Source: Rotaria socialis
Taxonomy: Eukaryota > Rotifera > Eurotatoria > Philodinida > Philodinidae
NCBI GenBank assembly: GCA_905331475.1
Contig: CAJNYU010000181.1
Coordinates: 620,001 to 684,000 of the forward strand
Length of the DNA stretch: 64,000 bases
Direction of reading: 5' to 3'
The position numbers were made by a program, and so were the translations under genes. The notes below the pieces were generated by a model. That model had not been told where the DNA came from, did not search any database, and saw only the letters and a list, made by a program, of their open reading frames with translations. Positions within the stretch are counted from its first letter, which is position 1, and every line of letters starts with the position of its first letter. This document shows positions 13,501 to 26,366 of this stretch, in pieces.

Positions 13501-16500
13501 AGTCATGTAGAAAGTAATTCTATTGTGCAACAAGATGATGAGGTTAACAATAACAATGATGAAAAATGTCAAGATATCGACAGTGGAGAAGAATCATGTG
13601 GAGGAGTTAATGTTGATCAACCATCATCATCAAATAGTAGTGATGAATGTCGAATTTATTTTGCGGATCAGAAACCATTAACGAAACATCAAAAAATGAA
13701 ACCATCACAAACAACAGCAACCATTGAGCCATATACGTTTAGAATATTTAAAAAAATTAATGATCCATTACAAGTATAAACAAAGAAATGCTGTTAATAC
13801 ACAAAAAAGCGTCTACGTTTTTTGTTTGTTTGTTTATTTAGGTTGCATTTGTTCGATGCGAAGCATTACGTATACATGGCTATCATGGTGAAGTATTTAA
13901 ACTTGCAAAACAATTAGCTGATTATATGCTTAATAATGATGAGTACTCATCTTCTTCTCAAGGTTTGTTTAAATTTTCCATGTTATACATTTGATGAAAA
14001 AATGATGTTACGTATAGAACTATTTCAATGGTTTATTTTCGAGTAATTTATATATAGAGAATGATGGAGAATTTTTCGTAGTTTGATTATGCCAACGGAT
14101 AATAATTAATGACATCATCATATACAGAGAGTAAATATTTTTATGGTTGATATTATCCATTCAATTGATGATAGAAAGCAATTAGTGATATATAGTTGTC
14201 AAAAATTTTTCATTGTCACTAGATTAATCCGCTGCTATAATTTGTAGTGCATAAGTGTGTTTAAAACTTCAATTAATTGCAATGTTTTATGCGAAGTTTA
14301 ACTTATGTTCGATGGACATTCAGCTAGTATTATGATAGTGTTACAAGATTATGAAATTATATTTTCTAAAGAAACAAGGATGAAGTCTATTTTCACAGAA
14401 TGTTTTTTCTCCGAGATATCTAATTTTCAGCATATAGTGCTGTTGACAATTTTAGTTGTCGTATACTTCAGTACGAGAAACACAAAAGGGGTCTTTGTGT
14501 CAAACTTGACATCTCAACGACAACAGAATCAGAAAAAAGAACTTATCTGAAGCGGAGTCAACAAGCGTTTCCGTATCTTTGAGTTATTATCTAGTCGCTT
14601 AGATATTATCATTGTGAACTTGTCTACTAATTGAAAGTTTGTGTTGGTTAAGTAGATTCAAATCCTATGAAAACATCAAGATATATCGAGTCTATGGTGC
14701 ATATGATTACATTTTTGTGAGAGGTTTATCAATACGGATAGAAACTAATTCAATTAAAAGCTAAAATTTTTCTATGGATCTTCATTTTATATTTTTAATT
14801 GTTTTTTGTAATTCTTACTTAGAAGACAAGTAGAGTGTGAGTTTCAGAAAATCTGTGTTCTAACTATAAAAGTATTCGTATGTAATAGAAACAAGAAATT
14901 CGTTGGCATTCTGCTTCATGGTATAGTTTCATAAAAAACTCAAAGTTACTTGATCATAGAAACATTAGCATAGAAAATGAAGGGTATTTTCTCTTGCAAT
15001 AAACAGGTGTTTCAACTCAATGATAATTGAAATCATCAAAAATATTCTCAAAGATTGTGAAAGAACAATCATATAAATTGTATGACATAAGACCTCAAAC
15101 GGTTCTCTTACATATATAGATATCTATATACATTTAAATTTGAATAATTTCGATGTATAAGGTTTTTTTCCTAAGGAACTTTGGAATAAAAGATTTTACT
15201 CATTTGTATTGATTGTTTTTCCAAGTAAAACTCAATCGAATGACATAATTGTGTTTTGTTTTAGCTCATTTGGATGTTCATATATCGGATTATGCTCAAT
15301 TTCCTATCGCTCGTTGTGCATTTCTCTGTACAATTCTCAATGAGTCACCTGAATATCAGCAACTTGCTTTTCGCATTGGTTTACTCGGGCTTGAAATATG
15401 TCGTATACCAGCCACAACAAAAGCACTTGAAGTACGTTTACTTAATTGTGAACAAGAGATTTGCCAAGAATTAAAAAAAATAACTCTTGGACAAAATGAA
15501 ATCGACATATTACGACAACGTGCTGAACATTTATGTGCTCGTCTTTTGAATATACGTGACGATGGAGTTTTGCTACCACTTAGTTTAGCAACATATATAT
15601 TTGAAACGTTACGATCACTTAGTTTATATCGTATCAATCTTAATTCGAATTCGAATTTATCATTATCACAAAATTTTTCAATTGTATCATCAATGGAAAA
15701 TAATCATCAACTTAACGATTCTGATGAATTACTTGCTTTTGATACAGCTATTTGTGCACTTGGAGCTAAATGTTATATTTCCGAAGGTAATTTGTTTTCT
15801 ATTTTGTTGCAATAACAAGTTCGTTTCATATTTTATTTTAGCACAAAATCCAATATTATGTGAAGGTATTCGACGTCAGCGTAGTGATCTTGCACTGAAT
15901 CTATTAACATTATATAAAGATGATCAAGGACGATTAATTCAAATTCTTGATAAATTACTTGATCGTGATATACATGTTTTATTTAAAAATTCCAATGTAA
16001 ATCCATTTAATGTTGGTTCAAAAAAGCACAATCAAAGTTTAACATCATCTCAGCAAACAAATATAAATTCATCATCAACAGCATCTTTGTCAAATCGTAC
16101 ACATAAAAAGTCACTAGCAACAGCGTCAAATACAACTGGTGAACCATTAGCAGAGATTGATAGCTCTGGTTTGGATGAAAGTGAAGGTGAGAATTTTGAT
16201 CAAAAAGCATGGGAAGCAAAATTTCGTTGTCTGAATTTAAAAACAAGTTCAAAACGAATATCAAATGGTAATAAGAATACATTTTTTTGTTAGTTGACGT
16301 TTAAATTTTGTTTCACATAGGTTTTACAAGTATTGATAGCAGTGCACCAGAAACAAATTCAAGTGACAATTCACCAACTGTGTCGCGGCGAAATATTCGT
16401 ATATCATCATCGAAAGCAAATGCTGACTCTGAAAGTGATAGTGAACGTGATACAATACAAAGAAATGGTTAAAAATAATATTAATAATAAATAATTCTTT

Positions 16501-17705
16501 TTAAACCTTTTCTTATAGTTCGTGTTGAATCTCCATCACGTATAGATTTAAATATACCACCATCGTCCGAAATTTTTTCTTCTCCGACACTCCCTTTAAC
16601 AACATCAAGAAATACTTCGGCAATACCTAAATCTATTAATTTACAACAACCGTCACCAAATTCACATAATTCAAAATCTACGAAAGGTCATATAAATACA
16701 TCGAATGGAAAACATCGGTCGCCATGCATACCTAATCAGCCATCAGAGGCATTATGTCACTTTATGTATGAATTAGCTAAAACACTTGTACAACGCGCTG
16801 GTGGCACAACATCAACATCACTATTTGTTGGTCCAACACATAATTATCCTCCGCCACATAGAAATTTACATTTATGTGCAATCACAATAGCACTCTATGC
16901 ACTAGGTGTTAATAATCATGTACAAACCAATTGGATGATTCGTACATATTCAAGTCTTGTATCATGGATAACATCAACAGCTATCGACATTGGTTTACAA
17001 GCGATATTAATATTAATTGAATGTTGGGAAGGACAATTAACACCACCTGAATGTGCTGCTATAGCTGATCGTGCATCACGTTCACGTGATAACGCTGTTG
17101 TACGTACTGCTGCTGAATTAGCCTTATCGACATTGAAATATGCTCATGCACTAAATGCAGCTGAAATACGTCAAGCATTAGCGCAATGTAAAGAACAAAA
17201 TATTGATATGCTGGAACGAGCATTGACAACAATTGAAAATGCAACACGTGATGGAAATTTAGTATTTATTGATATTTTATTTGAAGTTGCTAAACGTTGG
17301 TATGAAATGTATTATGAACGAACAGGTGATTTATTAAATAGTGATGATGATGCCACTGTTGTTGATATGCGACAGCAATTTGATAATAATTCAATGGTAA
17401 CACCAACGAATCCAATGGATTTACAGTGGGCACATACAAATGGAACAAATTTATCATCATCATCATCAACAACATCAATGCCATCACAAATGATGTATAC
17501 GTCTAATAATCAAAATACAAACTTTTCAACACCATTTCAACCGCATCCATCACCACACTTTAATACGCATGCTTACATGATTCAAGCTCAACATGGACCA
17601 CAAGCACAGGCACCTCAACCAACAATGCATCATCATCAATTAGGAACTTTCCATCAGCAAGTAGCATATCAACAAATCATTCCAATACAATATTCTTGTC
17701 CACAA

Positions 17706-17736
<31 letters not shown>

Positions 17737-18832
17737 AGCAACAACAACAGCAACAACAACAACAACAACAACAACAACATTTTGCTTTTCACACGGGCCC
17801 AACAAATAATTTTCATCCTCATTCACATCTTCAACGTCATCCACCACCTCCACAACAAATGCCTAATGCCATACTTGTCAGCCCAGGAAATTTTCCCACA
17901 GCCTATACAATTCATCATGTACCATCAACAGGAAATTCTCAGATGTATCCTCCAAATCAAAATCAACAACAATCATTTTATCCTATTAGACAAATGCCAT
18001 TAGTTGTTTCAGCACCTGCAGAACCTAATATTTCACCATCAACAACAGCCACTCCAGCAACACAACAGACGAATATTCCAAGTCCTAGTACAACTCCATC
18101 AGCTGACGTAAGAACAAGATCATATTTTCTTTTACAAAATATCATTAATAATTTAATTTCTAGCAACAACAACAACAACAACAAACAGATCCGAATCATC
18201 GTCAATATTTACTGAATGCATTTCGTGTTGGTATGTTAGCAATGAATACACTTGCATTAGAACGTGCGCGTCAAAATCATGCACATATGGAACGTCGTAG
18301 TGAACAAAATCATCCGACACCACGCTATGGTGAAGACGTCAAATGGCTTCTTAAAATTGCACTTAAATTAGGTATGATAAAACAAAAGATAATTTTACTG
18401 AAACAGACGAAACAAAAAACAATATTTATTGTATTCTTTTTAGGCAATGCTGAATTACAGGAATTTGTTACCACAGCAACGGCTGTTATTGTTAATCCGT
18501 ATTTACTACATAGTCTTGCATTTAATATTTATAATGTTTCACAAAATAATCCTAATGGTTCATCATCAAATCAAATGCTTCGTTTACCATTTGTTCAATC
18601 ATTGATGCAAAAATGTTTACATGCATATACACGTTGTGTACATAATAAAATGGCACATATGACAACAAATAATGATATTGAAGAATTAACATCGCTGATG
18701 AAACATGCACGTTCAGCATTTTTATTTATGGGTAATACAAGTGATTATCAAGGTCTAATGAATTTTGTTAAAACATCAAAAAAATGCAAGAAAGATGTTT
18801 ATCCAAGACTTTGGCAAGCGATTCAAAATTAA
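10530..18832 (+). CDS. ZSWIM8: ZSWIM8 (EBAX-1 / Dora) homologue, substrate receptor of a cullin-RING E3 ligase
   Basis: Sixteen exons (10530-10899, 10953-11112, 11175-11457, 11521-11588, 11653-11692, 11751-11831, 11889-12010, 12665-12860, 12922-13773, 13842-13962, 15265-15786, 15842-16267, 16321-16467, 16519-18107, 18164-18371, 18444-18832) join in frame to 1857 aa; human ZSWIM8 has about 1837. The SWIM zinc finger is near residues 255-300: CHCTCNN..WCSHIVAVCL. Family-typical blocks follow in order: CLRAPVSESLSRL, DPTAGG..STWYLDETSL, LLRPLRGREPEGMWNLLQIV, QLAFRIGLLGLEICR, LLCEG-like block ILCEGIRRQRSDLALNLLTL, SIDSSAPETNSSDNSPTVSR, NLHLCAITIALYALG and DVKWLLKIALKLG. The human protein targets Argonaute for decay in target-directed microRNA degradation; the worm orthologue EBAX-1 works in protein quality control of axon guidance. 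Introns 7 and 10 are longer (654 and 1302 nt) and I see no gene in them. The true N-terminus may lie in an upstream exon. Confidence 0.92.
17701..17778 (+). repeat. CAG/CAA repeat encoding a poly-Gln tract
   Basis: About 25 Gln codons in mixed CAG/CAA order within the disordered linker of the ZSWIM8 homologue, between the helical repeat region and the conserved C-terminal block. The same linker is Pro/Ser/His-rich. Length is likely to vary between alleles. Confidence 0.95.
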
Positions 18833-19335
18833 AACAAAACAAAAAAAGAAGAATTTCATACATATTTTTCTTTTCTTTTCATGTCTATTTGCCATAAATT
18901 AGGAATGTTTATGTGCGTGTTACGTTTTTTAGGTATATGCATCTTGTTTTTCTTTTCTGTTTTTCTTTTCGTTTCTCCCGTTTCTTTTATATGTAACATC
19001 ATATGGGCAGATTTTCCACCTTATTACCAGATACAATGTATAGCGGCTAAATACGTTCATTTTGCTCTTTCGCTTCTTTTCTTGTCTGTTGTGTGTTTGT
19101 TGTTTTGTATGATCTATGCGATTTTTTCCCTTCTAGTGTTAGTTTATTTAAAAAAATTTAAAAACAAAAAAATACGACTAATTTGCGCTTCTACTCTACT
19201 ACTCATGTATCGTATATATTATTCTTTCTAATTATAATTTGAATTTAAAGAAAAGAAATCCATGATAATAAATAAGCATTAATAATGATGATGAACAACT
19301 ATCTTTTTGTAGAAAATAAGTGCAACGATAGAATA
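18833..19335. other. Intergenic region / 3' UTR of ZSWIM8 homologue
   Basis: T-rich sequence with no conserved frame; open stretches at 18881-19231 encode only Phe/Leu/Ile-rich low-complexity peptide. Contains AATAAA-like signals near 19268. Probably the ZSWIM8 3' UTR plus the promoter of the dehydrogenase gene. Confidence 0.6.
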
Positions 19336-21827
19336 ATGCTACGTTCTCGGCTATTATCGATTAATCAACTGGTGCTTCAACGAACTGTTGTAACGAAAGC
19401 AAAAAGTTTTGCTGTGAATCATGAAAATAAAGAGGAAGAAAAACAGCAAGATATAAAACTCGATAATTCATCTTCAAATATGCTGTATAAACCTCCACGA
19501 CGACCATTAAAGCATCAATTTACGCATCAAGTAACAAATCAAGTTCCACCACTTGAAAAAGTGAATCTGTATGAAACTGATTTAGCCTTACAAGAATTTC
19601 TTACAAAAGAAAATAGTGGAGAAATGAGAAATATGGCTGCTGAACTAGGTGTTTATCATTGGTTTGAACAGGGACATCGAGCTAATCAACATACACCAAT
19701 ATTAAATCAATTTGATCGTTATGGACAACGTATTGATGAAGTTCAATTTCATCCTTCTTATCATGATCTTATGGGAATAGGCATGCGATATGGTGTAAGT
19801 TATTTAGATGATACTTTTAAAACAGCAATCAAAGTGAATCCTATGATATTCTTTTTTTTTAAATAGACTCATTCTATTGCTTGGGAATCATCATCAACAA
19901 CAACAAAACATGAAGTGAATCCACATGGACATCTACAACATGCGGTAAATAATTCACTATGTGAAGTCCTATCTTTTTCTTCACTGTGAATTAACTTTGT
20001 TTTTCTTTTCAAGGCAGCCATTTATCTACTTGGCCAAATAGAATCAGGCGTTTGTTGTCCTTTATCCATGACATATGCTGGCATTCCTGTGCTTGATCGA
20101 TATCTTCATCGTACAAGTTCAAATTTAACAAAAAGTTTTCCATTAGACAAACTTCTATCTCGCCGATATGATCGACGATTTTTACCAGCCACTACCAAAT
20201 CTGGTTTAACCATCGGTTAGATAATTTAGTTCTATTAGCGAGAAAGCAAACGAACGATTTTGCATTGGTCTCTTGTCGTCTAGGAATGGCAATGACAGAA
20301 AAACAAGGTGGTAGTGACGTTCGTTCAAATACAACAAAAGCTTATAGTGATAATACAGATGAAAAACGTTATATTCTCGTTGGTCATAAGTAAATAAATA
20401 ATTTATCACAATCAATTATTGATATGACATTGAATATTTTAAAAATTTGTTTTTACTACCTATTAGATGGTTTTGTTCAGCACCGATGAGTGATGGTTTT
20501 CTGGTTCTCGCACACATTCAAAATGATGACGTGAATCATAAATCATCATCTACTAGTGTTCCATCGTGTTTTTTTGTTCCACGATGGTTACCAAATGGTG
20601 AACGAAATCCATTCTATATTCAACGATTAAAAGATAAACTTGGCAATCGTTCAAACGCATCAAGTGAAATTGAATTTAATAATACGCAAGCTGTATGTAT
20701 TTTCAGTATTTCATATTAAATTTAAATAAATCAATATGATCTACAGTGGCTGTTGGGTAAAGAACATGATGGTGTCAAAACTATTATTGAAATGGTGCAT
20801 GGCACACGTTTAGATGCGGCTCTTGGAAGTGCGGCATTAACACGACAAGCTTTAGTTCAGGTAATCATTTTAATTTTATTTAAAAGAAAAACTTGAAAAA
20901 TATTGCAGAAATTCAAGTGCATCAAATAAATTTTTATTGTAAAAATTAGACTGAAGCACACACTTTCATAGACATCGAGACTATTGTACTGAAGAAATAT
21001 TCAATAGAAGCATGATGATCTCTAGAGAAATTCATTTTTCCTTCGTGTTAGGCTACGTGGCATGCTCGTCATCGAAAAGCATTTGGCCAATTATTAATTG
21101 ATCAACCACTTATGAAACAGGTTCTGATCGATTTATTACTTGAATCAGAAGCAGCTACAGCACTTGTTATGTATCTTGCAACGCTTTTTGATTCTACATA
21201 TAATGCAAATAATTCAACTAACATTAGTGAAACAAAAGCATTCGTTCGTATAGCTACAGCTATATCAAAATTTTGGATTTGTAAACGAACGCCTGAAGCA
21301 ACCTATGAAGCATTGGAGTGTCTCGGCGGAGCTGGCTTTGTTGAAGAATCAAATATGTCTCGTATATATCGTGAAGCACCATTAAATAGTATTTGGTAGG
21401 TCAAATTTATTCTTTGAAATATAGAAACATTATCAATTGAATATTTGTTTTTAGGGAAGGTAGTGGCAATGTTATCTGTTTAGATATATTACGTGCAATG
21501 AGAAAATCGCCAGAATCACTTCAAGCTTATTTATCATTTATGCGTGAAACAAAAGGTTCAAATAAACATTTAGATGCAGCATTTGAACGTATTGAAAAAA
21601 CTTTATTAACAAAAACTTTATCTAACGACATTCTTGAACGTAATGCTCGAACATTAGCTACACAATTAGCATTATGTCTTCAAGCTGCTTTACTCATTCG
21701 TCGTTTACCACAAACAGTTAGTGATGCATTTTGTTCATCACGTCTTGGACCTGATCGTGGTTCTATATTTGGTGATTTACCAATGGATATTGATACGGAT
21801 AAACTTTTAAAAAGATTACCTTTCTAA
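19336..21827 (+). CDS. AidB / ACDH-11-type acyl-CoA dehydrogenase, probably mitochondrial
   Basis: Exons 19336-19794, 19867-19944, 20014-20215, 20284-20389, 20467-20692, 20747-20860, 21052-21395 and 21455-21827 give 633 aa. The protein follows bacterial AidB and nematode ACDH-11 throughout: VNLYETDLALQEFL, RIDEVQFHPSYHDLM, HSIAWE, CPLSMTYAGIPVL, LLSRRYDRRFLP, GMAMTEKQGGSDVRSNTT, LVGHKWFCSAPMSDG, RLKDKLGNRSNASSEIEF, WLLGKEHDGVKTI and NSIWEGSGNVICLDILRA. FAD-dependent oxidation of acyl-CoA is the family reaction, although worm ACDH-11 acts mainly by sequestering C11/C12 acyl chains. I prefer the ATG at 19336 because MLRSRLLSINQLVLQRTVV resembles a mitochondrial presequence; an in-frame ATG at 19285 would add 17 residues. 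The C-terminal helices continue beyond the dehydrogenase core as in AidB. Confidence 0.9.
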
Positions 21828-22377
21828 TTTTTATCAACATATTTTCTACGATAACAATTACAAGAAGATAGATGCTTTAGTGTTCTTGTAATTCTATAAA
21901 AACTTGATTAACTTATTCTAAATAAAAATATACTAATGATTAACATTAAATTGAACATGTCAAATATTTATTTTGCAGTATTAGTTTTATACGATGGTTT
22001 TATGTAAAGAAGAAGAAGAAGAAGAAGAAGAAGAAAAAAAACCAAATTGTTAGTATGATGAAGGAAGATGAAAATAGTAGGCCAGCTTCATTACACAGAT
22101 TACTCTCTCTACAGTAGATGTTTTATTTATGTAAGTTAAGTATACGAAAACATCCGATTTTCATTAATATTACATTGGTTCTCATACATTGTCATACTTG
22201 TGTTTTTCATATTCGAAATCTAAATACTTTTTTAATTTTATTTATCTATGATTTAATATAAAGACAAGAAAAACGAGGGGGAAAAATAGAAAAATACTCT
22301 GAGCTCATAATTGCATATACTTAGTTGCTTTCTTCCTTTTCTTCTTCTTCGTCCCACATAATATGTATATCTGTCTT
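21828..22377. other. Convergent intergenic region with GAA microsatellite
   Basis: Lies between the 3' ends of the dehydrogenase (+) and the calmodulin-like gene (-). Holds a (GAA)n run at about 22008-22035. No coding content seen. Confidence 0.7.
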
Positions 22378-23200
22378 TTATTTTCTGTTATTGTCATTTT
22401 TATGATCAATATGTTCTTCTTCGAGATCTTCATCAATAAATGGAATAATGCCCCGGCCTTCATACGCTCCAGTTTCATTGATCGTCATTGAGTTTGTTGA
22501 AAGATTTTGTATTTGAAGTAGACGTCGAACAAGAGCAGAAAATTCAGCATAATCTACTTGACGATTTCCATCTAAATCAGCTTCTCTTATCATATCATTA
22601 AGTTCATCATCAGTTAGTTTTTCGCCTGAATAATGAAAATTGATTTTTTGTTTTTGTCTATGAAATGCAGAAGCAAAAGTATCTTACCTAAATTACTCAT
22701 CACAGAACGAATCTCCATTTCGCTAATAAAACCGTTTCCATCTTTATCAAAGATACGAAAAGCTTCATTGAGCAGTTCATCATTAAACATTTCGAATCGA
22801 CTGTCATCGTTACTAATCATCATTTGTTTAAATTCATCAAAATCGATCAAACCATCACCTAAATAATTATGAAACGAACAAAAGAACAAATTTCCATTTT
22901 ATCAATATTGAGATACTTGTACAAAAAGAAACTAACCGTCTCGATCTACTTCTCGAATCATAGATTCTAATTCAGAAGGTGTCGTTTGATAACCAATAGA
23001 ACGTATAACAAAAGCAAGATCTTGTATACTAATTACACCGCCACCCAGTCGATCGAATAAAGAAAAAGCTTCTTTTAATTCTATTGAAAGAAAAAAATTT
23101 AATATTTCAATAAAAAACTATATCTATAATTAGTATCAATTATTTATAGTTACTTACTATTCTCTTGTTCAATGGAAATAACGTTTGCTCGCATTGTCAT
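22378..23200 (-). CDS. Calmodulin-like four-EF-hand protein with C-terminal tail
   Basis: Minus-strand exons 23158-23200, 22937-23080, 22688-22858 and 22378-22625 join to 201 aa starting [16 protein letters not shown] loop 1 is degenerate ([12 protein letters not shown], lacking acidic residues at 3 and 12). Loop 2 [12 protein letters not shown] and loop 3 [12 protein letters not shown] are canonical; loop 4 [12 protein letters not shown] is near-canonical with Arg at the usual Gly. About 50 residues follow the last hand ([13 protein letters not shown] segment, then an acidic/Lys end), longer than calmodulin's 149 aa. Probably a calcium sensor paralogous to calmodulin. It is head-to-head with the troponin-C-like gene 1.6 kb away. 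Confidence 0.85.
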
Positions 23201-24812
23201 CAGTAGTATTTACAATAATTGAAGACAAAAACAATGTTGAATATGAACGAATGAATAAATAAATGAAAGAAAAAAAGATCACCCACAAGAAATTGGATTT
23301 TTCACACGATCGTTAATCAGACGATAAAAGCGAAAGCAGAGAAATTAAAAAACGAAATAGAAAGACAGAAATATTTCTAAACCAGCTGTTCTCTAAGTTC
23401 TTAATATTATACTGATTCTCTCTTGGTATCCATCTCATCTAAATATACACAGTTAATTCTTCGTTCGAGGATATGTTTTATGTATTTGTCTGTCTTTTGC
23501 ATGAGATTTGGTTGTGTATGCCGTCAGCCGTTGTATAGCCCAATACTATAAGCGAAGAGCGGAAATTTGTTGAATGCATGCGTATCGGCGCGTCATACGA
23601 CGATCATCGGAGTTTCTTCGATAGCGAATACTAGTCTACTAGCATGATCCCAAAAGACAAAAGCAGTAACATAAGAATTCTTTTTCCTTGTATGCTTCTA
23701 CGTTGAGTGCTTCGTATTCTGCATTTCATTGTTGTTTCATTCTCTGCTCTTACTAAATGCCTGCAATGATAATAATAGTAATACTAATAAAAAAAAAAAA
23801 ATAAGGACAATCCAGTCCTTCGTGTTCAAAATTGTCATCCTTTTCAATCTGCATCAAAGTTAGCGCCAGGGGAAAAAACATATAGTCCAGGTCGATGTTG
23901 TTTTCTGAATGATTTAATGAATATGTAAAAGGAAATAAACACTAGTGAAATGTACGAATAAAATTATTTTGGAAAAAAGCTGCACGACATGATTTGATGA
24001 TATGATAGGATAATTTTTCTTTTATTGATACTACGATTTATCTCACTAACATGATAAAGTATCTATTGGATCACGGAAAAGACAAGACTGAAATTGTTTA
24101 TTGTATTGAAAACTGAGCTTTTCGTTTCGTACTACAAAAACTATCTATTTCTGTGGTTTCAGTTTCTTTTTTTCCTTCTATATCAGTACATAACGTTATC
24201 CGAGAACTTGTCCTTTTCGGCCAGTTATTCTTGTCATCGACATCAGCCCTACTAGAACCAATATACTTCTATTAATGGGATTACTATTATTGTCGGCGTA
24301 GGTCCTACGCTTGGTCTCATGTTCCTCTTTTTTCTCTCTCGTATCGACAAGAAAAGAATCACCCGTTTCCTATTTGACTAGCTCAGCATTGCTACGATAC
24401 GGGAATACTTTAGCTGTTTTTTTCTTTCTCTCTGTCTGTCTGTCTGTTCTTGTTTAGGTTCGTATTTGTACATATATTCTAGTATGATGTGCGCAGAAGT
24501 GTTCCTCCTGTCTTCTTTTCAGTGTCCTGTTTTTTTTTCTTCTTTTCCATTCTGAATTGCTTTATATTGGGCTATTCTCGTGTTGATTTACTCGTTTGTT
24601 CTGTAGACTGCACACATTGAGTACCATCGAGAATATGCTTATGCGGAATTTTCTCCACTTATTATTTATAGGAAACAAGCAGCGTTGTATCGTTTATTTC
24701 TCTCTTTCTGTTCTTTTTCGCTCTGTTTGAGGAGATCATTCTCGGAAAACAGCAATAGATATTTACCGAAGAAGACGTTCTATCCTTGCAACCACACAAC
24801 AACTATATCATA
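23201..24812. other. Shared upstream region of two divergent EF-hand genes
   Basis: 1.6 kb separating the starts of the calmodulin-like (-) and troponin-C-like (+) genes. No convincing open frame. It contains T-rich tracts and presumably both promoters; I cannot name a specific element. Confidence 0.6.
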
Positions 24813-25621
24813 ATGGTGAGTGACTGCGGACTTCTTCTATTCTCTTTTTCTTTTTGAAAGATAATCGTAATTCAATAAATTAATGTAAATATATTAGGCT
24901 GAAGAAGAACCAGAATTTCAATTGAGTGAAGAACAAATCGCTGAAATTCGCGATGGATTCAATATGTATGACAAAGAACGAAAGGGTGAAATTCCAACAT
25001 CTATTCTTGGAACAGTCATGAAAAATCTTGGACATAATTTAAAACCTGATCAATTGGCTGACTGCATTGATGCTGTTGATGGTGACGGTAAGTTACCTAA
25101 GACTCAATCGTTTCTTCCTCTTCTTCATATGATATAGAAAATTATTATTTTTTTTGTTTTTGTACATAGGTAGTGGTACTGTTGACTTCGTACGTCAAAA
25201 AAGAAGAATACAGAATTATTCAATGATCTTTTGTTTGTTTTTATTTAGGAGGAATTTCTTGCTTTGATGTCCAAGAAAACAAAAGAAGCTGAAGATGAAC
25301 GAGAATTACGTGAAGTATTTCGTGTATTCGATAAAAATAGCCGTGGTGTCATTGATGTAAAATAATGAAAATAAAATTGATTAATTAACTTTATTATCAT
25401 TCTTTTTTTCTGAATTTTAGGTAGCAGATTTAAAAATGATTTTTAAGGCACTCGATCCTGACATGCCAGACGATGAAGTAGAACAAATTATTTCGGAAGT
25501 CGATGAAGATGGTTCTGGTACAGTTGATTATGAAGGTTTGTATTTTATACTTTTTGCAAAAAAACAAATGACTTGATTAATTTTTCTTTCAATAGAATTT
25601 TACAAATTAATGACAGGCTAA
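24813..25621 (+). CDS. Troponin-C-like calcium-binding protein
   Basis: Exons 24813-24815 (start codon only), 24898-25087, 25170-25189, 25249-25356, 25421-25535 and 25596-25621 give 153 aa, the size of troponin C. Four EF-hands are present: site I DKERKGEIPTSI is degenerate, site II DGDGSGTVDFEE is canonical, site III DKNSRGVIDVAD is weak, and site IV DEDGSGTVDYEE is canonical. Binding at II and IV only is the usual pattern in invertebrate troponin C. The ending EEFYKLMTG is also typical. An intron directly after the ATG is common in calmodulin and troponin C genes and supports this start. Likely a muscle thin-filament calcium switch; a calmodulin-family paralogue is the alternative. Confidence 0.85.
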
Positions 25622-26366
25622 ATAAATTCAATACTGTCCTCATCTTTACATCGTTTCTTTTATTCTCTGGTCAACAGTATTAAATTTTTATTTTCGTCTT
25701 TTTACTCTCTTTCTCCTTGTTCATTGTATTACACTGGAACATGTTTTTTTTACAACTCTTTACAACATTGTGTGTAAACCTTCTCTCTTTCTCTCTTTTT
25801 TTATTGATTTCGTTTTCTAATACTTTTTCTTTGGTTATCAAAATAAAAGAAATATCTAAGGACTTTTAACAAACAACAAAAAGAATAATGAGATTGATTT
25901 TTCTTTTTTGTTTCTGCATTTTGCCTTGAGAAAAGCAATGCATTAAAAAAGCAACAATAAAAACTTGTCGTCTATGTCGTTAGAATGTTTTTGCGCTTGA
26001 AGAAACATATCGACGTTTTGTGAAATATTTCATTTCTTTTTCCTTTTGTACTCTCGGTTTCATTTTGGCTTCTACAAATCAATTCGCTAAACGATGACGT
26101 CGATCACAACAACGCGAACAACGTTTGTTTTCAAACCAAACAAACACTTTTCTTTTCTCACTAGTATTACTGTTCGAGTATAATTTGAAATAGAAAATGG
26201 AAGCAAAAAGAAAAAGAATTAGTATGCATGTTGTTCTCTGATACTTGACGTTGAAACAATCGAACACCATTGTCATAAAGCTTGCAAGTCTATTCAACTG
26301 CTGGAAAACGTTTGAGTGAATTGAAATGAACTTTGATTGAACAATAGTGTACGAAAGGAAATAACA
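25622..26366. other. Intergenic region / 3' UTR of troponin-C-like gene
   Basis: T-rich DNA with AATAAA at about 25842 as a plausible polyadenylation signal. The minus-strand frame at 26079-26297 has no recognisable content. No gene called. Confidence 0.6.

Noticed and set aside
14305-14550. 81-codon frame in the long ZSWIM8 intron
   Set aside because: The flanking ZSWIM8 exons join in phase across it and the peptide matches nothing I know.
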